Source: Neoarius graeffei (lineage: Eukaryota > Chordata > Actinopteri > Siluriformes > Ariidae). From it: a DNA stretch of 64,000 bases. The stretch lies in assembly GCF_027579695.1 (NCBI RefSeq), contig NC_083577.1, positions 58,330,283 to 58,394,282 on the forward strand, written 5' to 3'. Position numbers and translations under genes: made by a program. Positions 12,028-23,400 of this stretch are shown here, in pieces; within the stretch, counting starts at the first letter, position 1; each line of letters starts with the position of its first letter. The notes under the pieces are model-generated. The model had not been told where the DNA came from. It saw only the letters and a program-made list of their open reading frames with translations, and made no database searches.

Positions 12028-12269
12028 ATCTACTTGTAAATAATATAGTCTATTGTAAGACACACTCTGCTGGTAATACAGTGAGAGAAAATAGTGTCCC
12101 ATATTTCTTAGTGTATTTTAGGGCCTATTGTCTTTTACCTGATTGTTGCTAATATATTTTGTGATACACTACGGTGTCAGTTCTTTTCCAAGCTGGACGT
12201 ATTTGTACAAACATGTCGTGACTCTTAAAGATAAGCTCGCAGTTAATATTACCTGTGATGTAAATGTTT

Positions 12270-12560
12270 CTCTGCGTGTCTCTTTAAGAGCCTGGGGCGA
12301 GGGAGGGAAAAACAAGAAGCTGAATGTGAACGTGAATGAAACCCAGTCATTCATAAAAATAGGACAAACGCGAACTGTGATTGGTCAAAGCACACCTCAT
12401 TCATAATTCATGAGCTTCCGTCAACTATTGGTTGTTGACTTGATTGACATGGAAACTTGGCCAATAGTGAACGAAAACTTTTGTCCGTGGAACCCAAGGG
12501 GAAACCAGACCACTCCATTTACAAAATCCCATTCAAGTTTTGTATTGGGAGCAGAGCAGA
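12270..12560 (+). promoter_or_regulatory. Probable etv5 core promoter region
   Basis: Three CCAAT-type boxes lie in 90 bases: ATTGG at 12380 and 12427 (reverse CCAAT) and CCAAT at 12461. CpG frequency rises after 12560. This is directly upstream of the first plausible etv5 5' UTR exon and about 2 kb before the start codon. No TATA box at a convincing distance. The assignment is inferred from position and composition. Confidence 0.4.
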
Positions 12561-12664
12561 GCTACTGACCGAGCGGAACGGACGCCAGTGGTTTTCTCTC
12601 GCGGATTTTACAGTCTTTCGGGGTTTTTCAGGACATCCACCGTGTGCACGGCATTTTCGAGACG
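12560..12664 (+). other. Possible first non-coding exon of etv5
   Basis: GC-rich sequence after the CCAAT cluster ends at a good donor, GACG|gtgaga (12664/12665). It would be a 5' UTR exon. The start of transcription cannot be read from sequence. Confidence 0.3.
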
Positions 12665-13031
12665 GTGAGAGGAGAGTTCATATTTTTGCATCGTTTTCAG
12701 GTGAAATTGCCGGTTATGGAGGCGCTTTTTGACAATGTTTAAGTTTCTCCTCGACTCTGAACTGCGAATCCAGCAGCTATTTGGCGTTGAGGGGAAAAAG
12801 CGCAACGCCATTTTATCTGACACAGGGTTTACTTTGGCAACCATTTTTTTTGCATGAAGTTTCCTAAAGGGTCTTTTTTTGTAATATTGATGTCAAGGAG
12901 GATTTTAGCTCGGTTTACTGGGTGAGCTCAGACTGGTCTCAGCTGGGTTTGTGGGTTTGTGAATGGAGGGCTCGGTTTAATCCTCACGCAGATCGGGTTT
13001 CATCCCATTGAGAAAAACAAGCGGCAGAGGG

Positions 13032-13033
<2 letters not shown>

Positions 13034-13072
<39 letters not shown>

Positions 13073-13412
13073 GAGAGTGAGTGAGTGTGAGTGTGTGTGT
13101 GTGTGAGGGAGAGTGAGAGTGTGTATGAGTGTGTGTGTGTGAGTGAGTGAGAGTGTGTGTGAGGGAGAGAGTGAGTGTGTATGAGAGTGAGTGTGTATGA
13201 GAGAGAGAGAGAGTGTGAGTGTGTGTGTGTGTGTGAGGGAGTGTGTGTGTGTGTGTGTGTGTTCGTATGAGAGAGTGAGAGTGAGTGAGTGTGTGTATGA
13301 GAGAGTGAGTGAGTGTGTGTATGAGAGAGTGAGTGAGTGTGTGTATGAGAGAGTGAGTGAGTGTGTGTATGAGAGAGTGTGTGTGAGAGAGAGAGAGAGA
13401 GCGTGAGAGAGT
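13034..13412. repeat. (GT)n/(GA)n microsatellite block with a 24-bp minisatellite
   Basis: About 380 bases of GT, GAGT and GA repeats. Between about 13270 and 13375 a unit GTGTGTATGAGAGAGTGAGTGA recurs about four times. The long open frames on both strands are composition artefacts. It lies in the etv5 5' UTR or first intron, between the promoter and the start-codon exon. Confidence 0.9.
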
Positions 13413-13526
13413 CAGTTAGTCCATACTGCAAAATTATTAGATGGTTGTTGTTTATTAATAATATGAATATTATTGGATCGGTTCCCCTGGATATTTTGAC
13501 AACTTTTCAAGGGTTTCTTGTTTAGT

Positions 13527-13620
13527 AGTGGACTTGAGCAATAACTTTCCGTATCATCGAATAGATCTGAATGTAGATGTTTCTGCTGCTGAAGCTCCTC
13601 CTCAGGACAGCTTTAGGATT
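13527..13620 (+). other. Possible second non-coding exon of etv5
   Basis: Sequence bounded by TTGTTTAG and a strong donor GGATT|gtaagt at 13620/13621. It lies 750 bases before the start-codon exon, with no reading frame joined to it. Inferred. Confidence 0.3.
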
Positions 13621-14367
13621 GTAAGTGCACTGTTTTGTACACATTGCTGCTAGTGATGCGGGTGATGGAAATGTGAACATGCTCCATTACACTGTACAGT
13701 ATTTGCTCTCAACTTTCTGCCAATCAGCCAGCTGAAAATGCATCACACTCACTTTTGATCTTCTCCTCTCTCTCACTTTCTCTACATGCCAATATTCTCC
13801 CCAGATGTTAGTTGCTGCCTGTTAAAGCCATGTTTTAACAGCTTTAAAAAAAAATGACTGTGCTGTTTGCTTGTTTTGCTTTTTTTCACCCCCACTTTTT
13901 TTTTTAAATTATTGGTGATTTTTATGTTGGAGACTAAACCTCAGATCTTATTTCCTCCTGTGTTTTGGTGTGCTCTGGATCCCTCTAGGGTAGATGATGG
14001 AATTGCTGTTCACTGACACTGAAAGTAATACAATTACAGATCTAATACATTTTCTACACTGGTAAAATATAGGCCTAAGCATGCCTTTGGCTATGCAAGA
14101 TGATCGAACCAAGATTATGATCATGTTCGTTGATATTCTTGAGCATAGATGGTTGGCTTTGATTATGTAAGGGTTGTGGTGTGTTTTACGTGGTGCCAGA
14201 CATACACCGTGCCTTCAATGCACATTCCTATGTTGTAATGAACATGAGACACAGGAGGCGGGAGCAGATCAAGTTGAACATGACTTCAGGACAATATATT
14301 TATTGATGTGAAGAGATCGTGTGTACTTGGAGTGGCTCTCTGACCTGTAGATCTGTTCTTTCTGTAG

Positions 14368-14495
14368 ACGAGAGAGACCAGAAGCAACTCTGCAGCTATC
14401 GCTTTTGAGCGAAGGCCTCTGCTGGGATTCGTAAAGACCCAGATATCATGGACAGGTTTTATGACCAGCAAGTACCATTTATGGTCCCATCAAAT
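14368..14495 (+). CDS. etv5: etv5 start-codon exon
   Basis: Acceptor TTTCTGTAG ends at 14367; 80 bases of 5' UTR precede ATG at 14448. The 16 codons read [16 protein letters not shown], matching the conserved start of ETV1 and ETV5 (MDGFYDQQVP). Donor AAT|gtgagt. Confidence 0.93.
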
Positions 14496-17400
14496 GTGAG
14501 TCATTTTTACTCCAGTGATAGTCAGATGATATGGGAGTGAGAGAGCCTTTTGTCAAACGGATCATATCTCTCTAACTAGTCTGCTCCACAGCAGAAATCA
14601 TCCCAGGTGGAGGAGCCATACAACAGAACCATCAATGAGAGGAAAAGAAAGTTTGTAGACACTGAACTTGCTCAGGATACAGAAGGTAATCGAACATTCA
14701 TGCATTGTGATTTAGACATACTGCTTTTGTGTTATTTGGGTGCTTTTAAGGCATGCTTGTTTTTCTGTGGTAACATCATTTAATTCCTTTTTTTTTTTAG
14801 ATTTTTCAGTTTTGTTTTAGCAGTACAGTATGTTGTATTCAGACCGAGTTCCCTGTGTGTGTCTGCTACAGAACTTTTCCAGGACCTCAGTCAGCTGCAG
14901 GAAATCTGGATTGCAGAGGGTGAGGGTTCCTGTCTCATAGTCCGTTTTCAGTAAAGGAAAACTGCAAGTTGTATTTAGATTGCACAGGATTTTTTTCCCC
15001 CCTCTGCATACATTTGAAACAATTAATCCCTCATCTACCCAAATGTTGGGTTTCAGTTCACATTGTTTATGAAAAAGCCACTTCTGTTTTTTCTTTTTTT
15101 CTTTACTATAGTGCAATTTATGGGTTTTGAATTTCAAGTGTATTCTGTATTCATGGGAGCACAATGGTTCTTTTTGCCTGCTGCTGCTTGGTTATAGTGA
15201 CAGGCTTGTTGTGTTGTGCTTTATGCCAAATTTACAGCGGGACAGCTGATGCTTATGCCAATCATCGCTTCAGTGCATGCATTGCTCATCAGTGAATTGT
15301 GGTGTATTATTATTATTTATTTATTTATTTATTTTTTTTTTAACATCAGTATCTATGGTTTTGTCTCCACAGCCCAGGTGCCTGATGATGAACAGTTCGT
15401 CCCAGACTTTCAGCCAGACAGCTGTGAGTACCTTAGATTTTAATATTTATTCTTCATTGTCATGTACACTGGATGAAGTCCAGAGAAGGCCATGACCACT
15501 TGAAGAGAGAGATTCATGTCTTGTTCCAATTTCTCATCACAGTAAAACACAAGTGGTGTCAAGTACCAAGGCAATCTTGTTGATTTGGTTGGGTTATGAA
15601 TTCTCAGTAGAGAGCCTAATGATGGATGTTACTGATCAGGTTCCCAGGGAAACCTTGATCTCAGACCCTAACCTAGACCACTTTTTTTAAAGCACCTGAT
15701 TGGTATGAGGCAAGCTCCTCATGATTTCATGCACTCAGCTTAGCCAGGAATGGATTGAATTCCAGAGGGTGGAGGTGCCTGCATTCTGCGGTCTCATTCT
15801 GAACAACCCAGAACTGCTGAAACTGAGTGAAGGTGTTTTTCACCTCCTAAATGGAGGATTTGTTAGAAACTGGCCACTGTATTGCAGCCAAGTGAAATAC
15901 TTGTGTAATATTCAGTAATGCGTTTTATAACTTCCCATTTCTCTTGTTTGACTTGCATAAGTTTATTTGTGTTTTGGTCTGATGCTGATGTTGGGAGCCA
16001 GGGTGTGGTGGTTTTTGTGTCGGACCTCATTATTTCAGTCCTGTTTTGCTTATCCAGTATGGTGAAGACCGATATAGTACAGTATCTTTTTCTGTGATTT
16101 GTTATTTACACAGAGAGGCCCTTTGTGGGTGTGTAGACATTCTCTTGGCTGTGGCCATACAGTGCAGTGAGAAATTTTTCATGTGTGTATGATGGTCATC
16201 TTGGAAAAGGCCTTGGGCACTTGGCAGCGATCCACTTTCCTCTCCAGGCTTCTATTCTGCAGAGCTGTGTGGTTTCTCTGGTCATCTCCAGGACATCCCA
16301 TGCACGACTGTAGCCTGCCTTAGGAGAGTGGGAAAATCCATCTACCATTAGGTTTCATTGAAAGGAGTGTTTATCTACAGTACATTGTACTATGCTTTTC
16401 AGCATGCTTTGAATGTTCATATGCCTCCTATGTGGTTTCCTAAGCTCAGTATAGTCAACTTGATTTATCCTGCTAGTGTTGCTCTGTGCCCAGGGATCTA
16501 GTTTCATTGGCCATTATGTGGCGCCGGATATGGGAGCTGATGCAGAGATCCAGCAGCTAATGGTTACAGTGCAGGGAGGAAAATCATTCACAATCATTGA
16601 ATTACAGCTGCTGTGATTCATGAGTATCGACTTGCCCATGATGGAAATCAGAAGGGAGCACTTTGATTGTGCATGTTTTGCAAAGCCACAGTACTGATGG
16701 GCAAAGGATTTCTCTCTTATACCCAACAGTTAGCCAATTAATGGTGTTGAGTTAGGACACTCCTTCAGAAGATCAGCACTATACTGCTGTTGACGTGTTC
16801 GATTTGATGCACTGTATTATATACTTCCACTCCACTGTCTTTTTCAGTAACATTTCATGGCCCTCCTCCAACTAAAATTAAACGGGAGCTGAGCCCTTCC
16901 AAAGAGCTCTCCCCCTGTAGTGAGAACAGGAGTCCCATGCTGTATGGAGAGAAGTGCCTTTATAACTACAGGTAAGCATGCAGTGCAAATTTCTCCTTAA
17001 GCTGGTTTGATAATTATTGTTCTGAAACATGGTTGTATCATAATAGCCTTTTATACTAAAGTTTTTAATCTGTGCTGTTTCAGTCCTGTCTTACTTGTCA
17101 CTCCATCCCACATCCCCTGTGCTAGTACCCTCCATCCCTCCTCCTTCTTGTTTTTCTATTCTTTCATTCATCATGTTGCCATGGTAACTTAGTTTCATTT
17201 GTCACTTTTACCCTCACTTGTTTTACTGTTTTGCTCTCACACTGGCTTTCAAATATTACTTTCATCTGTACAGATTTCTACAGTGGTGCTTGAAAGTTTG
17301 TGAACCCTTTAGAATTTTCTATATTTCTGCATAAATATGACCTAAAACATCAGCCGATTTTCACACAAGTCCTAAAAGTAGATAAAGAGAACCCAGTTAA

Positions 17401-20400
17401 ACAAATGAGACAAAAATATTCTACTTGGTCATTTATTTATTGAGGAAAATGATCCAATATTACATATCTGTGAGTGGCAAAAGTATGTGAACCTTTGCTT
17501 TCAGTATCTGGTGTGACCCCCTTGTGCAGCAATAACTGCAACTAAACGTTTCCGGTAACTGGTGATCAGTCCTGCACACCGGCTTGGAGGAATTTTAGCC
17601 CATTCCTCCGTACAGAACAGCTTCAACTCTGGGATGTTGGTGGGTTTAATCATATGAACTGCTCGCTTCAGGTCCTTCCACAACATTTCGATTGGATTAA
17701 GGTCAGGACATTGACTTGGCCATTCCAAAACATTAACTTTATTCTTCTTTAACCATTCTTTGGTAGAATGACTTGTGTGCTTAGGGTCGTTGTCTTGCTG
17801 CATAACCCACCTTCTCTTGAGATTCAGTTCATGGACAGATGTCCTGACATTTTCCTTTAGAATTCGCAGGTATAATTCAGAATTCATTGTTCCATCAATG
17901 ATGGCAAGCTGTCCTGGCCCAGATGCAGCAAAAGAGGCCCAAACCATGATACTACCACCACCATGTTTCACAGATGGGATAAGGTTCTTATGTTGGAATG
18001 CAGTGTTTTTTCCTTTCTCCAAACATAATGCTTCTCATTTAAACCAAAAAGTTCTATTTGGTCTCATCCATCCACAGAACATTTTTCCAATAGCCTTCTG
18101 GCTTGTCCACGTGATCTTTAGTAAACTGCAGATGAGCAGTAATGTTCTTTTTGGAGAGCAGTGGCTTTCTCCTTGCAACCCTGCCATGCACACCATTGTT
18201 GTTCAGTCACTACGTTTACATGCACATGGAGAGAATCGAATTTCTGCCGTTGCTCGACTGAAATTGAAGTTCAAAATGCCATGTATACACCTTAATTCGG
18301 CTGAAACTGAACCGAACTTGATTTCTCGGAATCGAGCTACACGACCTAGATTATGCGATTTCTGCCGAGCTATACCCTATTGAGCTACGTATTCGAGCTA
18401 CTTACTTCAGCACTGCCCCTTCCGGAAGTGACAAGACCACAAGGGAAACACAACAGCCTCGGTCGGCATGACAACGAATCATGACAACGGCATGAATCTT
18501 TTCTTTTTGTGGCATTGTTTGCACTGTTAAAATTTAGCTCACTTACTGTATCACCAAATACATCTGTACAGCTGTTGCATAGCTGTGAATTGTGTCGAAA
18601 AAACAGCCTCGGTCGGCATGACACTTCACCTTAGCCGCCCACTTTATTAGGAACACTTCTGTTCGTACATACAAACTACAAACACTCTTCTTAGAGTTTA
18701 GAGTTTATTTTATTTTTAAAAGGGACAGTGTACAAATTAAACATTATCCTTGTGGTAAGGACAGATGTCTGTACCAGGTTATAGCAGTGCATGCTAATTT
18801 CCGCCTGTAGTCACTTTGTTTATACTCTTGAATAGCTCTTCTTCATGACGATAACCGGAAGTGTACCAACACGATGGGGCGTGTAGCGCCACCTGTGGCT
18901 CGGGTGCACAATGCACCTCATAACAATAGCTCGATTTAAACACTGTGCATGTAGGATTGGATTTCTCTGGCACCCTGCTGGGACCTTCAGCTCGATTACC
19001 GACAGCAGCTCGATTTGGATGTGCATGTAAACGTAGTCAATGTTCTCCTGATGGTGGACTCATGAACATTAACATTATATGAGAGAGGCCTTCAGTTGCT
19101 TAGAAGTTACCCTGGGGTCCTTTGTGACCTTGCTGACTATTACACGCTTTGCTCTTGGAGTGATCTTTGTTGGTCGACCACTCCTGGGGAGGGTAACAAT
19201 GGTCTTGAATTTCCTCCATTTGTACACAATCTGTCTAACTGTGGATTGGTGGAGTCCAAACTCTTTAGAGATGGTTTTGTAACCTTTTCCAGCCTGATGA
19301 GCATCAACAATACTTTTTCTGAGGTCCTCAGAAATCTCCTTTGTTTATGCCATGATACACTTCCACAAACGTGTGTTGTGAAGATCAGACTTTGATAGAT
19401 CCCTGTTCTTTAAATAAAACAGGGTGCCCACTCGCATCTGATTGTCATCCCATTGATTGAAAACACCTGACGCTAATTTCAGCTTCAAATGAACTAATCC
19501 TAGAGGTTCACATACTTTTGCCACTCACAGATATGTAATATTGGATCATTTTCCTCAATAAATAAATGACCAAGTATAATATTTCTGTCTCATTTGTTTA
19601 ACTGGGTTCTCTTTATCTACTTTTAGGACTTGTGTGAAAATCTGATGATGTTTTAGGTCATATTTATGCAGAAATATAGAAAATTCTAAAGGGTTCACAA
19701 ACTTTCAAGCACCACTGTACATTCTATTCCAGCATGCTTTTTCATATGAGCAAATTATAAACTATAGATAATGTGAAAATCATTTGGTTCATGTACAGGA
19801 ATTCAAGCACTTTATTTTATTTATTTTTAAATATAAATGACCGCATTACTATTTCTAGATTTTTTTCAGTCTATTTCTGTGCTTTTCTTTTCATTTTTTC
19901 CCCCTAGATTTTTATCATGTTTATTACTGCATCAGTTTTTGTCACAGCTAGTGTTTTTAGTATTTCACTAAACCACACAATAGAAACATGATCCCTGCTT
20001 GATGACAGTGAGATCTCATTTCTCCTATAGTCACCCCAGAAAACTTGGGGGGGGGGGGGGGGGAAGGTAAATCTAATATCCTAAAAGATTATTTGTTTAG
20101 AAAGTGAGACTATCTAACTATTCAAAGAACCAACGAGAACTGTTATTAGTTTATCACTATCAAGCAGCCACTAATGGTTTTAATGTAAAGCAGCTTTCCA
20201 AATACTTTTTTTTTGTTTCTTTTTTTTTTTAATTTATTTATTTAGTTTAGCTTAGTCTTTGCATCATCACTGTGCTATTAACTGCATGTCGGGAGCTTCC
20301 CCTTATGTGACCGACTGTTTCGTTCCTTTTACTTCTTGCAGTGCCTATGAAAGAAAAGCCTCTGTTGGGTTCAAGCCATTGACTCCTCCTTCAACGCCTG

Positions 20401-23400
20401 TATCACCATGCAGCTCCACCAACACGCACCCCATGCATGAACAGACGTCTCCTCTTGTCCATAATTCTACATTAGGGCAATGCTCCCTACACGGACAGCC
20501 TGCTGTGACCAACTCCGCCCTCAGTCAGAGGAGCCTCCCACTACACAGCCAGACTCCACCTTTTGCAGTGCCATGTCCACCTCAAAACCACAATGCCCCC
20601 TTTAACAACGAGCACAGGTGCGGGTCTGTATTGTTTACAATAGTGGCCTAGAGTCAACTCCAAAATTATCAGCACCCTTCAGAAAATGAGCAAAAATGAT
20701 CATATGAATTGAACATATCCAGACTATAACGTTGACCCAATATATGGAGTTTGTTTTTTTCCATCTACGGCATCTAAGTCTTTTGCTTCTTTTATTCGGT
20801 TAAAACTGTGACCTTGTTTTGACTTCCCCAATAATTCTGGGGTGCTGATAATTTTGACATGTTTTAATGAAAATAAAATTAATTTCTTTAAGTTTTGTTG
20901 CATTCTTAAGAGAACCTTCTTGGTGGTAATTTCAGCAGATTCTTCAATTCTGCGAGTCGAAAGTATGAATATGAAATGCTTATGTTCAGTGTGTCCTCTG
21001 CTGCACTTACTATAAAAGACAACATTGGTCTATAGAGGTATATACTGTATATGGTGGCTGATGTTTCAGAAACATAGATTTCCTCGGATGTGAAAAATTG
21101 CCCGTGGTATTATAAGGCAGATGATATGATGCTGTGGTAGCATAACTGCTCCTCTGTAGGAGGGCTTTCTTAATTTGTCCCCTGTGGGAATAGAGGTTGG
21201 CTGTGCACCCTGCCAGTTGCAGTATGATTTCTGGGAGCATGCCAAGGAATTTGTGGTATGTCGTTGGCAGTTAGTAATCTGGAGCTAGGATCTCCATGGT
21301 AAGCAACAGACCAGAATCTCTGCTAAGCTCTCCTTTAAAATAGCTGTCTCATAGGTTTGACCTGGTCCCGTTGTCTCATTTTACAGCCTGCATATACCGT
21401 ACTAGCAAATACACTGAACTTGTGAATTGTTGGAATCCTTCTTGGCATTTAATATTTGTTTAAATTCTTTTGGTGAGTTGAACATTTTTCTACTTGCTTT
21501 CTCCAATAGGTTTCAGCGCCAGCTCTCTGAACCCTGTTTGCCATTCCCGTCTTCTGAGACCCAGGGAAAACCTAACTACATTCCCCAGCCATCGAGCACT
21601 TCACCTAGAGATGGCCGGCCACCGTATCATCGGCAAATGTCGGAGCCGGTGGTTCCTGTTCATCCTCAGGGTTTTAAACAGGAGCTATTGGACCCTCGGT
21701 ACACTGAGCAGGGTGTCCCCAGCATGGGCCCACCCCAGGCTGCCTTCCACCCAATGACCATCAAGCAAGAGCCACGAGACTTTGGCTTTGACTCTGGTTA
21801 GTATTAATACGTGTCTGCTTTTAAAAGGAACAGTGACCGTGTCCAGACTTCATCAGACTGTAAAAGCCAGCTTTGGTGGGGAAGAGATGTGGCTCAGGTT
21901 GTGGAATCTTCCATGTGTGCTTGTCTCTGCCTCACCAGGCTCTGCTAAAACTCACAGATCCATGCAAATACTCACACGCTAACTTTGAGAAAAGAGTCAG
22001 ACGTGGCAGTATCTTGCAGAAATTCCTTCCCAACAGTATGTCTCATCCGTGTACTGTAGTTGAATGAAAAGCAGAAAATGGACATTGTGAGGTTTATCAA
22101 ACGTAATCAAATTATAACTCTGTCTAACTTGAACGTTTAATCTAAAGTGGTGAATTGAAGGCGTTTGTACAGCTAAGACTTTCTGTAGTTCAGTAGTTGG
22201 GCTTCATTCTAAAATGCACACCCTGTTCCTTGTTTTCTCTTGACCATCAATTATAACCAAATTCAAACTACTGAGGTCTAGCATAAGAGCACACTTGTTT
22301 GAGTTCATCATACGTGTTGGCCAGTGATTATAGTCCAAATGATCTTGATCTCCTGTCTACAAATGCATACACAAGTGTGTTGGGCTTTGTGTCATGGTTT
22401 GCTGGAAGTGAATCAATGACGTCACTTTCTCCTGTTCCGTTTTCTTTTAATATCCAAAAGCAATAGCATAGAACAGCATTGTGTTGATCTGTTTTTGTTT
22501 CACGTGGATATAATGTGTTGGTGCATTGATGAAGGCTAATGACATCAGATGTGTGGGTGGGATGCTTGTATTCCAGCTCTTGTTTTTCATAAGCATTAAG
22601 ATACCTTTGTTCTGTGCTCTCTTTTAATGAACTGAATATAATTATGTGAACAATGTATTTATCAAGGATTTTTTTTTCCCAGTGCATTAATGTTGAATTG
22701 TTCTATGATTTTTTTATTTAAATATTTTGAGACTTTTATTTAGCTGTTAGTTTTCTAGTCTTTAATCCATGGTATCTTTTTGTTTGACTTTCAGAAGTGC
22801 CTAATTGCCGGTCTTCATTTGGGAGAGGAGCAAGCTTTTACCAAAGCCAAGAAAGTAGGTAATCAGTTGTAATACATGAAATCACTTTTGGGTCCAAAAG
22901 CATGTTTCGCAAGACTTGTTTCAGTTCCCGTTTTCTGTTCTTGTTTCTCTTCGTTTGGGTTTTCATTTCTCAATGAACTCAAACATGTAATACTAAATAT
23001 ATTGTCCAAATGCAGCTTTTCCCTGCATTTACTCAACTTGTTCCTTTTTCTTGCAGGTTTTTCATTTGACAGAGATCAGCACTTTTATTATGATGATACA
23101 TGTGTAGTTCCTGAACGACTTGAAGGTAAGACTTTCTAATGATATTTATGCACACGGCTCATTCTATTTTATTTATATGGTTACAGGAAAATGATTTTGG
23201 TGTAGGGTTTCAGTGGAAAAAGTTTTTATATATAATATATATCAGGCTTTGATTTTGAGAATTTTGGCAGGCTTTCACCATTTGTTCTTTTAACAGGGAA
23301 AGTAAAGCAGGAGCCTTCTGTATTTCGTGATGGCCTACCTTACCAACGTCGTGGATCTCTGCAGCTCTGGCAGTTTCTGGTCACACTTCTTGATGACCCT

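Larger units (their letters stand above)
17281..19717 (-). mobile_element. Tc1-like transposon B in an etv5 intron, interrupted by another element
   Basis: The termini are CAGTGGTGCTTGAAAGTTTG and its reverse complement, flanked by TA (17279-17280, 19718-19719). The inverted repeats run about 190 bases (to TACATATCTGTGAGTGGC). The interior carries a minus-strand transposase cut by an 827-bp insertion at 18210-19036. Without that insertion it would be about 1.6 kb, normal for Tc1. Confidence 0.92.

Noticed and set aside
12457-12732. 91-codon frame starting MANSERKLLSVEPKGK near the etv5 promoter
   Set aside because: It covers the probable first non-coding exon; no family match and it is not joined in frame to etv5.
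13270-13375. CRISPR-like regular spacing of 24-bp repeats
   Set aside because: Eukaryotic minisatellite of low complexity with no unique spacers.
13000-13431. 143-codon minus-strand frame of Ser/His/Thr/Leu repeats and a 71-codon plus-strand frame
   Set aside because: Translation of a GT/GA microsatellite.
20259-20651. Extended frame around the etv5 proline-rich exon
   Set aside because: Only 20342-20617 is exonic; the first 28 codons and the last 11 are intronic read-through.
22328-22687. 119-codon minus-strand frame in an etv5 intron
   Set aside because: No recognised motif, splice context or repeat similarity; length is within chance for AT-rich DNA.
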